64,000 nucleotides of DNA from Microbacterium sp. MM2322 (GCF_964186585.1 NZ_OZ075067.1:558001-622000); one strand, 5' to 3'; shown: positions 7,449-16,549, counted from the stretch's first letter. Notes: generated by a model from the letters alone, not told the origin. Numbers and translations: made by a program.

Positions 7449-9239
7449 GTGAACTCATCGCTCCGCAGACGTGCCCGGTTCATCGTCGTCGCGATCCTCG
7501 CGCTCGCCGGGGTCCTCGCGGCGCCCCAGGCGGCGTCGGCAGACGTCGAGGACTTCACCTTCGACAGCCTCGAGGTCGACTACACCCTGACCCGCGCCGA
7601 GGACGGCACAAGCCGGATGCGGGTGGTCGAGGAGTTCGTCGCGGTGTTCCCCGACAGCGATCAGAACCGCGGCATCCGTCGCGTCATCCCGGACGAGTAC
7701 GACGGGCAGCCGCTGCGCCCGTCGTTCGAGTCCGCGGTCGATGCGGACGGCGAGCCGTGGGAAGTCGTGGAGACCGACGACGGCGAGGACGGGTTGGTCG
7801 TCACGGCCCGATCCGAGGATTACGTGCACGGCCGGCAGACGTTCGTCTTGACCTACACGCTCGACAACGTGACGCGCGAGTTCCCCGACACCGGGCTCGA
7901 GCTCTACTGGGACGTGAACGGCTTCGACTCGCAGCAGCCGTTCGGCGAGGTGACGGCGCGGTTGCACCTCGATGGGGCGGTGGCGGATGCCGCCGGCGAC
8001 GTCGCCTGCTACGCCGGACGGTTCGGGAGCGACACCGCCTGCGACGCGATCGATCTCACCGAGACCTCGTCGGGGGCGACGGTGACCGCGCGACAGTCCG
8101 ACGTGGGACCGAACGAGTCGCTCACCTTCGCGGTGGGCTTCGACGACGGCACTTTCGAACCGCTCGACACCTCGTACGTCGGTACCCCGCTCGGCTGGGC
8201 GCACGCCGCCGCAGGCGCCGGACTGCTCGGGACGATCGGGTGGGCGCTGTGGCTGCGTCGTCGGCACCTCGCCGACGGGCCGGGGCGCCCGACCGTCATC
8301 GCGGAGTTCGACCCGCCGACGGGTGTCGATGCGCTTCAGGCGGCGGTGCTGCTCGAGAAGACGGGCAAGGGCATCCCCGCCGAAGTGCTCGAGCAGGCCA
8401 TCGTCGGGTCGATCCGCATCACCGAGGGCGAGAAGCCCCGATGGGGTTCGGCGAAGCTCGTCGCCGAGCTCGTCGATCCGTCGCGCGCAGACGACAACGG
8501 GAGAGTGCTGCTGACGGCCCTCTTCCCCGACGGGCAGCCGGGGGATCGGTTCGAGTTCGGCACCTCGGACACCCGGCTGTCGACGACGGCGCAGAAGATC
8601 CTGAAGGATGCTGTGACGGCACTGCGCGAACGCGGACTGCGCCGAGAGGTGCCCGCCTGGGTGCGAGTCGCCCCGCTTCTCGTCGTCGCCGCGCTGCTGG
8701 CTGCGCTCGTCGTGCTCACGATCGTGCTGGTCGACCGGGCGGTCCAGCCGCTCTGGCCGTTCGTGGGGATGTTCACCGGGATCGCGGCGGTGTTCGTGAT
8801 CGTCGGGCTGCTCGTTCGGACCCCGCTCACCGCGGACGGGGCCGAGATCCGCGATCACCTGGCGGGACTCCGGCAGTTCATCGAGTGGGCTGAGGCGGAC
8901 CGCATCCGGATGCTGCAATCGCCGCGCGGCGCGGAACGAGTGCCTGTCGACACCGACGACCCGCGGGCGATGCTCGACCTGTACGAGCGGCTGCTCCCGT
9001 ACGCCGTCGTGTTCGGGCAGGAGAAGCAGTGGGCCGGCAAGCTGGCTGTCCTCTACACCTCTGCGGGGCTAGCTGCGCCGGTCTGGTACGCGGGCGCTGC
9101 CGGGTTCGACGCGGCATCCTTCTCGTCCGGCATCGGATCGCTGTCGGCTGCGACGACCTCGTCGTCGTCCTCGGGCGGATCTTCCGGCGGCGGGAGCGCG
9201 GGCGGCGGCGGGGGCGGGGGAGGAGTCGGCGGGGTGTGA
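7449..9239 (+). CDS. DUF2207 membrane protein
   Basis: A 596-residue secreted-loop membrane protein of the DUF2207 (YciQ-like) family, function unknown. The GTG at 7449 is chosen because a signal peptide starts directly there (VNSSLRRRARFIVVAIL, cleavage after AAPQAASA) and TAGGGT lies 7 nt upstream. An extracytoplasmic domain of ~220 residues follows, then a transmembrane segment near 255, a cytoplasmic region, two more membrane helices near 410-460, and a tail ending in a Ser/Gly-rich low-complexity run, as is common in this family. The stop is followed by ~160 bases before the PAP2 gene. Confidence 0.85.
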   Translation: MNSSLRRRARFIVVAILALAGVLAAPQAASADVEDFTFDSLEVDYTLTRAEDGTSRMRVVEEFVAVFPDSDQNRGIRRVIPDEYDGQPLRPSFESAVDADGEPWEVVETDDGEDGLVVTARSEDYVHGRQTFVLTYTLDNVTREFPDTGLELYWDVNGFDSQQPFGEVTARLHLDGAVADAAGDVACYAGRFGSDTACDAIDLTETSSGATVTARQSDVGPNESLTFAVGFDDGTFEPLDTSYVGTPLGWAHAAAGAGLLGTIGWALWLRRRHLADGPGRPTVIAEFDPPTGVDALQAAVLLEKTGKGIPAEVLEQAIVGSIRITEGEKPRWGSAKLVAELVDPSRADDNGRVLLTALFPDGQPGDRFEFGTSDTRLSTTAQKILKDAVTALRERGLRREVPAWVRVAPLLVVAALLAALVVLTIVLVDRAVQPLWPFVGMFTGIAAVFVIVGLLVRTPLTADGAEIRDHLAGLRQFIEWAEADRIRMLQSPRGAERVPVDTDDPRAMLDLYERLLPYAVVFGQEKQWAGKLAVLYTSAGLAAPVWYAGAAGFDAASFSSGIGSLSAATTSSSSSGGSSGGGSAGGGGGGGGVGGV

Positions 9240-9309
9240 TCTCGCGTCTCGGACGTCGCGCCGTCACCGGCACGTCATCTTCCGTTCGGGTTCGGAGGAG
9301 AGCATTCTC

Positions 9310-9336
9310 ATGAACCGTGTTGTTGCTATGTCCTGA
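9310..9336 (+). other. Possible short leader ORF
   Basis: An eight-codon frame (MNRVVAMS) starts at 9310 behind an excellent ribosome site, GGAGGAGAG, and stops at 9336. A second short frame runs 9349-9390. Both lie between the DUF2207 gene and the PAP2 phosphatase gene and could be leader peptides. No attenuator was identified, so this is tentative. Confidence 0.3.
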
Positions 9337-9399
9337 CAAGGACTCTCCATGTCGGTAGTCTGCGACAACCCCCGCACCCAACGGAAGTGAGGCGCGCCC

Positions 9400-11202
9400 G
9401 TGAGCGTGAAGAGACAGACAAGACGAGCCGGTGCTCGAACCGGCGTCGCGATCGGTGGGCTCGGCATCCTTGTCGCCTGTGCCCTGACCGCCGGCCCGGC
9501 CTTCGCCGCCGACGGCTTCACCGAGGCCCAGCAGACGGCGACGTACGCGTCGGATGCGACGGCATCGACCGGTGACTCCGATGCTCCGAGTGCCGACAAC
9601 TGGTCGGTGCAGATGATGGACGTGTTCGAGGGGCTGCGTACCGACCGCGGCACGGGCGGGAACGCCGCCGTCATGGACTACAACGACGAGCTGACGAGTG
9701 AGATCAACCTCACGGCGTCCGACGCGCAGGTGAAGCGGGCGATCGTCGACCAGTACGAGGACATGTCCGTCAGCATGGGCGACGGGTTCGGCAAGAAGCT
9801 CGGCGCGATCTACGCCGACGCCATCGCCGACGGGGAACTCCCGAAGACGACGTGGCTGCTGAACAAGGAGGGCGGCAAGCTCGGGTCGACCTCCTCCAGC
9901 AACCCGCCGAAGAACTTCTTCGACTACGACCGCCCCTACCTCCGGCTCGACACCACGAAGGACCTCGTCTACCGCGACAAGGAGGGTGGCGACGCGTGGG
10001 GATCCACGAGCGGCTCCTTCCCCTCCGGCCACACCTCGCAGGCGTACTGGCAGGGCACGGCGCTCGCCGAGATGCTCCCCGAGCTCGCGCCGCAGATCCT
10101 CGCGCGCACGGCGGAGGCCGGCAACAACCGCATCGTCATGGCGGCGCACTACCCGCTCGATGTCATCAGCGGTCGGATGATGGGGCAGAAGATCATCGCC
10201 CTCCGTCTCGCCGACCCCGAGATGCGCGGACTCGTGGACGAGGCCGCCGATGAACTGCGCGGCGTGCTCGAGCGCGGATGCGGCGACACCCTCGAGAACT
10301 GCATCGCGAAGGACACGCCCTACCTCCCGACCGACAAGGCCCTCGCGTACTACGAGGAGCACCTCGGGTACGGCTTCCCCGCCACCGGGCCGAAGGGCGC
10401 GAAGGTCGTGGTGCCCGCGGGAGCAGAAGAGCTCCTCGTCTCGAGCCACCCCGACCTGACGCCGGAGCAGCGCCGACAGGTCCTCGCGTTGACGGCTGCC
10501 GACTCGGGCAACCCCCTCGACGTGGGCGAGCAGGAGAGCTGGCAGCGGATGAACCTCGCCGCCGCGATGGCAGCGAAGGTCACCGTGAAGGACGACGGTT
10601 CGGTCGTCATCGGCACGCCGGGTGGCGAGCCCACTCCCGAGCCGACGCCCGCGCCGTCTCCGTCGCCGGACCCCGAGCCGACGCCGACGCCCGAGCCCAC
10701 CGCCACTCCAGCGCCCTCGCCGACCCCGGAGCCCACCGCGACGCCCGCACCCGGCGAGCTGCCCTCGACCGGCGAGGCCCCCGGGGCTCCCGCCGCGAAC
10801 GGCGACGATCTGCCGGCTGCGGCTGAAGGCAAGATCCAGGCATCCGTCCAGGGCGACCGGATCATCGTCTCGGGTCTCACCGCCGGGGAGCGCTTCTACG
10901 GCTTCATCTACTCGACGCCGACTGCGCTCGGACAGGTGACGGCGGATGCCGACGGTGCCGCGAGCTTTGCGCTGCCGAGCGACCTCGAGGCGGGATCGCA
11001 CCGGGTCGCAGTCGTCGATGAATCCGGCGAGCTGGTCGGCTGGGCTGCCGTGACCGTGGGTCAGGCCGCTGCCGGCGACGACGAGTTGGCGTCGACCGGT
11101 GGTCAGGTCGCCCCGCTGTGGATCGCTGCCAGCGCGGGCACGGCGCTTCTCGCGCTCGGTGTGGTGCTGATCCTGCGTCGTCGACGGAGCTCGACCGTCT
11201 GA
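9400..11202 (+). CDS. Secreted, wall-anchored PAP2 family acid phosphatase
   Basis: A 600-residue surface protein with a signal peptide (to about AGPAFA, residue 36) and a vanadium-haloperoxidase/PAP2 phosphatase domain. All three signature parts are present: K171-X6-R178-P179, PSGH (208-211) and R244-X5-H250-X3-D254, the last preceded by N rather than S. A Pro/Thr repeat linker (~408-450) with an internal LPSTG follows, then a domain of ~90 residues, and a C-terminal LASTG motif, hydrophobic helix and RRRRSS tail, the layout for sortase E-type anchoring. It should hydrolyse phosphomonoesters or lipid phosphates outside the cell. The GTG start follows GGAAGTGAGG. Confidence 0.9.
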   Translation: MSVKRQTRRAGARTGVAIGGLGILVACALTAGPAFAADGFTEAQQTATYASDATASTGDSDAPSADNWSVQMMDVFEGLRTDRGTGGNAAVMDYNDELTSEINLTASDAQVKRAIVDQYEDMSVSMGDGFGKKLGAIYADAIADGELPKTTWLLNKEGGKLGSTSSSNPPKNFFDYDRPYLRLDTTKDLVYRDKEGGDAWGSTSGSFPSGHTSQAYWQGTALAEMLPELAPQILARTAEAGNNRIVMAAHYPLDVISGRMMGQKIIALRLADPEMRGLVDEAADELRGVLERGCGDTLENCIAKDTPYLPTDKALAYYEEHLGYGFPATGPKGAKVVVPAGAEELLVSSHPDLTPEQRRQVLALTAADSGNPLDVGEQESWQRMNLAAAMAAKVTVKDDGSVVIGTPGGEPTPEPTPAPSPSPDPEPTPTPEPTATPAPSPTPEPTATPAPGELPSTGEAPGAPAANGDDLPAAAEGKIQASVQGDRIIVSGLTAGERFYGFIYSTPTALGQVTADADGAASFALPSDLEAGSHRVAVVDESGELVGWAAVTVGQAAAGDDELASTGGQVAPLWIAASAGTALLALGVVLILRRRRSSTV

Positions 11203-11215
11203 CGGGTGATGCAGT

Positions 11216-11249
11216 AAGGGCCGGCTGGAGAGGCATCCAGCCGGCCCTT
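11216..11249 (+). terminator. Terminator after the PAP2 gene
   Basis: AAGGGCCGGCTGG (11216-11228) pairs perfectly with CCAGCCGGCCCTT (11237-11249), 14 bases after the PAP2 stop codon. The downstream tract is only weakly T-rich (GTCCCTTT). Confidence 0.85.
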
Positions 11250-11579
11250 GTCCCTTTGCACCAAGAGTTGTCCTGCAATCACATGTCGGTAGCTGCCACA
11301 GCAAAACATCTACCTGGCAATGACTGTATAACGGCGAGATAACGGTGGCAAGGATTTCCTGTTATCAATTTGTGATGCGCCGCCTTGGTGCCCGCTCAGC
11401 GGGCCTCGGGCCCGGGTGGGGGTCCCGAATGGTGTCACCCTGCGTCACGATCGGACACACGCGGTCATGCTCGGACACACGCTGTCACATCGATTGACAG
11501 TGCGCCGCCGCTCGGCGGAGAGTTCCCGGGAACCCGTCCGATGCGCCGCCGAATGGCGCCGTCCTCACCCGGAGATCCC
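11250..11579. other. Intergenic control region before sfnG
   Basis: No gene is seen. The first ~130 bases are notably AT-richer than the surroundings and hold two ATAACGG words. The later part holds the direct and inverted repeats listed separately. CATGTCGGTAG at 11282 recurs at 9348, so this 11-mer flanks the PAP2 gene on both sides. Confidence 0.5.
11451..11499 (+). promoter_or_regulatory. Tandem direct repeats and -35-like site upstream of sfnG
   Basis: Two 17-base direct repeats (TCGGACACACGC, then GGTCA or TGTCA) begin at 11451 and 11471, a 20-base period of about two helical turns with one mismatch. The second overlaps an inverted repeat TGTCA-N7-TGACA (11483-11499) whose right arm forms a perfect TTGACA -35 hexamer (11494-11499). 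This looks like an activator or repressor array for the downstream monooxygenase gene; the regulator is not identified. Confidence 0.5.
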
Positions 11580-12728
11580 ATGACCGAGCAGACATCCCCG
11601 CACGACCCGGCGTCGACGCACGAGCCGCTCAAGTTCGCCTACTGGGTGCCCAACGTCAGCGGCGGGCTGGTCGTCTCGAACATCGAGCAGCGGACGTCCT
11701 GGGACTACGACTACAACGTGAAGCTCGCCCAGACGGCCGAGCGCGTCGGCTTCGAGTACGCCCTGAGCCAGGTGCGCTACCTGTCGAGCTATGGCGCCGC
11801 GCAGCAGCACGAGTCCACCTCGATCAGCCTCGCCCTGCTCCTCGCGACCGAGAAGCTGAAGGTCATCGCCGCCGTCCACCCGGGCCTGTGGGAGCCGGCC
11901 GTGCTGGCCAAGTTCATCCTCACGGCCGACCAGTTCTCGAAGGGCCGCGCGGCCGTCAACGTCGTCTCGGGCTGGTTCAAGGACGAGTACACGAAGCTCG
12001 GCCTCCCGTGGCTCGAGCACGACGAGCGCTACCGCCGCTCCGCCGAGTTCATCGAGGTGCTGCGAAAGCTCTGGACCGAGGAGAACGTGCAGTTCCACGG
12101 CGACTTCTATCGGGTGAACGACTTCACGCTGCGCCCCGGGCCGTACCCGGTGCCCGGCCGCCCGCATCCCGAGATCTTCCAGGGCGGCAACTCGACGGCG
12201 GCACGGTTCAACGGCGGCGCCCACTCCGACTGGTACTTCTCCAACGGCAAGGACTTCGACGGATTCACCGAGCAGTACGACGACGTCACCCGGGTCGCCG
12301 CTGAGCACGGCCGAACCGTGCGGTTCGGTCTGAACGGGTTCGCGATCGTCCGCGACACCGAGGCGGAAGCGCGCGAGCAGCTGCGCGAGATCATCGCGCA
12401 GGCCGATCCGGCGTCCGTCGAAGGCTTCCGCAAGTCGGTGCAGCAGGCCGGGGCATCCACCGCGGACCGCAAGGGGATGTGGGCCGACTCCTCGTTCGAG
12501 GACCTCGTGCAGTACAACGACGGCTTCCGCACCCAGCTGTTCGGTCCGCCCGAGCAGGTCGCCGAGCGCATCATCGCCTACAAGAAGCGCGGGGTGGACC
12601 TGTTCCTGCTCGGCTTCCTGCACTTCCAGGAGGAGCTCGAGGCGTTCGGCGAGAAGGTCATCCCGATCGTTCGCGAGCTGGAGGCCGACCTCGCCCGCAC
12701 CGGCGACCCGATCGGCGTCGCCCGCTGA
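11580..12728 (+). CDS. SfnG-type dimethylsulfone (LLM) monooxygenase
   Basis: A 382-residue FMNH2-dependent monooxygenase of the luciferase-like fold, closest to SfnG, which converts dimethyl sulfone to methanesulfinate for sulfur scavenging. LKFAYWVPNVSGGLVVSNIE and the RTSWDYDYNVKLAQTAE segment are characteristic, as are VNVVSGWFKDEYTKLG and the FGPPEQVAERI region near the C-terminus. ATG 11580 follows CCCGGAGATCCC. No flavin reductase lies next to it, so reduced flavin must come from elsewhere. Its stop directly abuts the stop of the convergent alcohol dehydrogenase gene. SfnG is the best assignment; another alkanesulfonate-class substrate remains possible. Confidence 0.8.
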   Translation: MTEQTSPHDPASTHEPLKFAYWVPNVSGGLVVSNIEQRTSWDYDYNVKLAQTAERVGFEYALSQVRYLSSYGAAQQHESTSISLALLLATEKLKVIAAVHPGLWEPAVLAKFILTADQFSKGRAAVNVVSGWFKDEYTKLGLPWLEHDERYRRSAEFIEVLRKLWTEENVQFHGDFYRVNDFTLRPGPYPVPGRPHPEIFQGGNSTAARFNGGAHSDWYFSNGKDFDGFTEQYDDVTRVAAEHGRTVRFGLNGFAIVRDTEAEAREQLREIIAQADPASVEGFRKSVQQAGASTADRKGMWADSSFEDLVQYNDGFRTQLFGPPEQVAERIIAYKKRGVDLFLLGFLHFQEELEAFGEKVIPIVRELEADLARTGDPIGVAR

Positions 12729-13763
12729 TCAGGGGCGGATGAGGACCTTCAGCGCCTCCCTCGAATCCATCAGGCGGTAGCCCTCGGCGATGTCGTCGAG
12801 GGGGAGCTCGCGGTCGAAGACCTTGCCCGGCTCGATGGTGCCGTCGAGCACCTGGGGGATGGCGCCCTCGAGGTAGGCGCGGACGGTGGCCGGCCCGCCG
12901 GTGAGGGTCGCGTTCTTGCCGAACAGCGAGGTGAACCCGACCGCGGCATCCTCGTACTGGGGGACGCCGACGCGCGAGATGACGCCGCCGGGGCGGACGA
13001 TGCCGTAAGCCTGCTCGTAAGCCGGCATGTGGCCGACCGCCTCGAGGACGACATGGGCGCCCTCGCCGCCGGTGATCTCGAGCACCTTCGCGACGCCGTC
13101 CTCGCCGCGCTCGGCGACGACGTGTGTCGCCCCGAACTCGCGGCCGAGGTCGGTGCGGGCGGTGTGCCGGCCCATCAGGATGATGGTCTCGGCGCCGAGC
13201 TGGCGCGCAGCCAGCACGGCGGAGAGGCCCACCGCTCCGTCGCCGATCACCGCGACGGTCTTGCCCGCCTCGACACCGCCGCGGATAGCCGCGTGGTAGC
13301 CGGTGAGGTAGACGTCGGACAGGGTCAGCAGCGACGGCATGAGCGCCTCGTCGGTGCCGGCCGGAATGGCGACGGCGGTGCCGTCTGCGTACGGCACCCG
13401 CAGCTTCTCGGCTTGGGTGGCGGATGCGGCGCCGTCGAAGAAGCCCCCATGGATGCAGGAGGTCGTGATCCCGTCGCGGCAGAACGTGCAGGTGCCGTCG
13501 GACCAGGCGAAGGGGACGATGACGGTGTCGCCGACCCGGAGGGTCGTCACGTCCTCGCCGATCCGCTCCACCACGCCGACGGCCTCGTGCCCCATGCGGC
13601 GTCCCTCGGGGGTGTCCTCGATGTCGTGATACGGGTGCAGGTCGGAGCCGCAGACGCACGCGTAGGTGACGCGGATGATCGCGTCCGTGGGCGCTTCAAG
13701 GGTGGGCTCGGGTACGTCGATGACGCGGACGTCGCCCGCGGAGTACATGAGGGTTGCGCGCAT
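12729..13763 (-). CDS. Zinc-dependent medium-chain alcohol dehydrogenase
   Basis: A 344-residue MDR-family NAD(P)-dependent dehydrogenase. Catalytic zinc ligands are Cys38 (YACVCGSD), His59 and Glu60 (GHEAVG). The structural-zinc lobe reads CTFCRDGITTSC: three cysteines (92, 95, 103) with Gly at the usual third position, so that site may be altered. The nucleotide fold is AVIGDGAVGLSAVLAARQLG near 168-187. The substrate is unknown; the sequence resembles threonine/formaldehyde-type dehydrogenases broadly. It stands alone between convergent sfnG and a lipoprotein gene. Confidence 0.85.
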   Translation of the reverse strand: MRATLMYSAGDVRVIDVPEPTLEAPTDAIIRVTYACVCGSDLHPYHDIEDTPEGRRMGHEAVGVVERIGEDVTTLRVGDTVIVPFAWSDGTCTFCRDGITTSCIHGGFFDGAASATQAEKLRVPYADGTAVAIPAGTDEALMPSLLTLSDVYLTGYHAAIRGGVEAGKTVAVIGDGAVGLSAVLAARQLGAETIILMGRHTARTDLGREFGATHVVAERGEDGVAKVLEITGGEGAHVVLEAVGHMPAYEQAYGIVRPGGVISRVGVPQYEDAAVGFTSLFGKNATLTGGPATVRAYLEGAIPQVLDGTIEPGKVFDRELPLDDIAEGYRLMDSREALKVLIRP

Positions 13764-13787
13764 GACTTCTGTTCCTTGTCTCAGTGG

Positions 13788-14315
13788 TCAGTCGATGATC
13801 TCGACGGTGACGGGTCCGCCCACGAGGAGCGCCAGTTGTTCTTCGGTGGCGTCGTAGGTGCCGATGTGGAGCGTGTCGTCGGAGTACTCGATCCCGGAGG
13901 CGTCGTAATAGAACCCGAGGTTCCCCCAGGGCGAGTAGTAGATGAGGTCGCCGTCCTCCGGGTCGGAGCCCGGTGATCCCTGCCAGGCGAGTTCGCGGGG
14001 CAGGGAGGCGATCTTCTCCCGGCTGTTCAGGTCCTCGAACGACAGCTCGGCCGGGAGGAGCGACAGGAGATCGCGCACCGCCGGGCTGTCCTCGCCGATC
14101 GTGACGTCGATCGTGGTGCGGTCGGACGAGAACCGGATGCGCGTCCCCACGATCTCCGCCGGAACGGATGCCGAGGCCGAGGGCGCGTCCGGGCGGGTCG
14201 CCGCGGGCTGCGGAGTGGGTTCGGCGGCGCAGCCGCCCAGCAGGGCCACGCCGAGCAGCCCGAAGCCGACAGCTGCCCTGCGGCGCGGCATCCGTCCGCG
14301 GGGGTCGCCGATCAC
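13788..14315 (-). CDS. Cyclophilin-like fold lipoprotein
   Basis: About 175 residues from GTG 14315, or 167 from ATG 14291. A basic n-region and hydrophobic core lead to LLGGC, so it is probably lipid-anchored. The mature part after a Pro/Ala/Ser linker resembles the small cyclophilin-like domain family (DLIYYSPWGNLGFYYD, GTYDATEEQLALL near the end). The GTG is preferred because GGGAG sits 6 nt before it and its GTGA overlaps the stop of the efflux-pump gene, implying coupling. Function is unknown. Confidence 0.75.
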   Translation of the reverse strand: MIGDPRGRMPRRRAAVGFGLLGVALLGGCAAEPTPQPAATRPDAPSASASVPAEIVGTRIRFSSDRTTIDVTIGEDSPAVRDLLSLLPAELSFEDLNSREKIASLPRELAWQGSPGSDPEDGDLIYYSPWGNLGFYYDASGIEYSDDTLHIGTYDATEEQLALLVGGPVTVEIID

Positions 14316-15553
14316 GAGGCACTCCCGACCTGCGGGGAGCGGACCGCCGATGCGGTGCGTCCGCGGGCGAGGAACAGGAAGGAGGCGCCCGCGAGGAGGA
14401 CGGAGACCGTTGTGACGATGCCGAGCGGCAGGATGCTGAGGGCACCGGCGACCCCGACCAGCGGAGCCGCGATCCCCCCGAACCCGAACCTCACCATCCC
14501 GAGGAGGGATGAGGCCGTGCCCGCCATCCGCGGATAGTCGGCGAGGGCGAGGGTCGTCGCCGGGGGAGACGAGATCGCGACCCCGCCCGCCAGGAGGAAC
14601 AGCGACACGATGACGACCCACAGGGGAAGGGCGGTGAGGCCGGCGACGAGGAGTCCGATCGCGCCGACACCTGACGTCAGGACGCCGGCGGTCAGGGTGC
14701 CGGGAATGCTCCACCGCTCGGCGGAGCGCCCGGCGAGGTGTCCCAGGGTCATGAAGCCCGCCGAGTTCAGCCCGAAAGCGAGCGCGTATCCGAGCGGGGA
14801 CAGCCCGTAGACGTCCTGCAGGACGAAGGTCGATCCGGCGAGGTAGGCGAACAGGGCGGCGTAGAGGAACCCCTGGTTCAGGACGGCCCCGACGAATGCC
14901 CGGTCCCGCAGGAGCGTCCGGAAGTCGGCGACGGTGTGCGCGAAGCCGCCGGCGGTCCGCTCCTCGGGTGCCAGCGTCTCGGGGAACATCCGCAGCGTGA
15001 CGACCAGGATGGCCGCCCCGATCGCGGCGAGGAAGACGAACAGGCCGCGCCAGTCCGTGACCGCGTCGAGGAGTCCGCCGAGGAGGGGCCCGATGATCGC
15101 GGCGAGGCCGCCGACGACCGTCAGGCGCCCGTAGAACCGGATCAACGCGCCGCCCGTGTACACATCGCGGCCCGCGGCCTGTGAGATGACGATGCCGACC
15201 CCGCCGGCCAGCCCCTGCACGAACCGGGCCGCGATCAGCAGTTCGACCGTTGGGCTCAGCGCGCACACCGCCGACATCAGGATGTACGCGGCGATGCCGA
15301 CGAGCAGGATGCCGCGGCGTCCGAACCGGTCCGACAGGGGGCCCGCGATCAGCTGGCCGGCGGCGAGCCCGATCAGGCAGGCGGTGACGGTGAGCTGAGC
15401 CACGGAGGTGACGGCGTCGAGCTCCGCCGTCAGCGCGGGGAGGGCCGGGAGGTAGAGGTCCATCGAGATCGGGCCGAACACGGTCAGCAGCAGGAGCAGG
15501 GTCGGCAGCGCCCTCCGGGAGCCGGTGCGTTGCGTGAGAGCGGATGCGGTCAT
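14312..15553 (-). CDS. Bcr/CflA-type MFS drug efflux transporter
   Basis: A 413-residue, 12-helix major facilitator. The motif-A loop GPLSDRFGRRGILLVG lies after TM2, PISMDLYLPALP in TM1 is typical of Bcr/CflA exporters, and RFVQGLAGGVGI marks TM4. It likely exports a drug or amphipathic compound with proton antiport. It is divergent from an XRE regulator 102 bases away and is translationally coupled to the following lipoprotein. Confidence 0.88.
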   Translation of the reverse strand: MTASALTQRTGSRRALPTLLLLLTVFGPISMDLYLPALPALTAELDAVTSVAQLTVTACLIGLAAGQLIAGPLSDRFGRRGILLVGIAAYILMSAVCALSPTVELLIAARFVQGLAGGVGIVISQAAGRDVYTGGALIRFYGRLTVVGGLAAIIGPLLGGLLDAVTDWRGLFVFLAAIGAAILVVTLRMFPETLAPEERTAGGFAHTVADFRTLLRDRAFVGAVLNQGFLYAALFAYLAGSTFVLQDVYGLSPLGYALAFGLNSAGFMTLGHLAGRSAERWSIPGTLTAGVLTSGVGAIGLLVAGLTALPLWVVIVSLFLLAGGVAISSPPATTLALADYPRMAGTASSLLGMVRFGFGGIAAPLVGVAGALSILPLGIVTTVSVLLAGASFLFLARGRTASAVRSPQVGSAS

Positions 15554-15654
15554 GTCCTTCAGCGTCGTCGCGCTCGGGCGCGGGCGGGAGTCCCTGCCGG
15601 AAGGTGTACCGAGAGGGCATCCCTGATCCGGCTCGGCCGATCTAGCCTGTGGGC

Positions 15655-16536
15655 ATGGACAATCGAGCTGAGGTCCGTGAGTTCCTCATGACGCGTCGGG
15701 CACGCGTGACGCCGGATGCGGCGGGGATCCCCGCGGGACCGGGCCGAAGGGTCGAGGGGCTCCGGCGCAGCGAGGTCGCGGCCCTCGCCGGCGTGAGCGT
15801 GGAGTACTACGCCAAGCTCGAACGAGGAGCGATCGCGGGCGCGTCCGGTGCGGTGCTGGAGTCCCTGTCCCGCGCCTTGCACCTCTCCGACGCCGAGCAC
15901 GCGCACCTTCTCGACCTCGCACGCAACGCCGATGGGATTCCCGCCTCGGGGCGCCATCGTCGCCGCGCCTCGAAGTCGGGGCCGATCCGTCCGAGCCTCG
16001 AGTGGGCGCTGTCGTCGGTCACGGATGCGGTGGCCGTCGTGCGCGACCAGCGTCAGGACCTGATCGCGTTCAACGATCTCGGCCGAGCCTTCTACTCGCC
16101 TCTCATCGGTGACGGCGGACGCGTCCCGAACTTCGCACGCTTCCAGTTCCTCGATCCCGTCGCGCGGGACTTCTATCCGGACTGGGATCTGTTCGCGGAC
16201 ATGTGCGTCGCCGTCATCCGCGCCGAGGCCGGCCGCGACCCGCACGACAAGGGCATCCAGGATCTCGTCGGCGAGCTGTCAACCCGCAGCGACGAGTTCC
16301 GGAAGCTGTGGGCCGCCCACAACGTCCGTGCCCACGGTTCCGGAAAGAAGCGCTTCCGGCATCCCGCGGTCGGCGAACTCACCCTCGTGTACGAGGAGCT
16401 CGCCGTCACCGCCGAGCCCGGTCGTGTCCTGTTGATCTACAGCGCCGAGCCCGGCTCACCCTCGGCGGAGCGGTTGGGGCTGCTCGGGTCGTTGGCGGTG
16501 GACGATCGCTCCCGCGTCAGCCCGCCGGCGGGCTGA
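15655..16536 (+). CDS. XRE regulator with MmyB-like ligand domain
   Basis: A 293-residue regulator: N-terminal helix-turn-helix (LRRSEVAALAGVSVEYYAKL, ~38-57, followed by ERG) and a C-terminal MmyB-like/PAS-related domain (from ~110) that binds a small molecule in this family. Typical motifs are RRARVTP, DLIAFNDLGRAFYSPL and the late RFRHPAVGELTLVYEEL. TAGCCT lies exactly 6 nt before the ATG, so translation is probably leaderless. It diverges from the MFS pump and is a good candidate for its regulator. Confidence 0.85.
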   Translation: MDNRAEVREFLMTRRARVTPDAAGIPAGPGRRVEGLRRSEVAALAGVSVEYYAKLERGAIAGASGAVLESLSRALHLSDAEHAHLLDLARNADGIPASGRHRRRASKSGPIRPSLEWALSSVTDAVAVVRDQRQDLIAFNDLGRAFYSPLIGDGGRVPNFARFQFLDPVARDFYPDWDLFADMCVAVIRAEAGRDPHDKGIQDLVGELSTRSDEFRKLWAAHNVRAHGSGKKRFRHPAVGELTLVYEELAVTAEPGRVLLIYSAEPGSPSAERLGLLGSLAVDDRSRVSPPAG

Positions 16537-16542
16537 CGCGGG
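16511..16542. terminator. 32-bp perfect palindrome, bidirectional terminator
   Basis: Arms 16511-16526 and 16527-16542 are exact reverse complements with no spacer (CCCGCGTCAGCCCGCC and its complement). It covers the last codons and stop of the XRE gene and ends 8 bases before the PhoX-like stop codon, so it is positioned to end both convergent transcripts. Confidence 0.65.
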
Positions 16543-16549
16543 CATCAGA

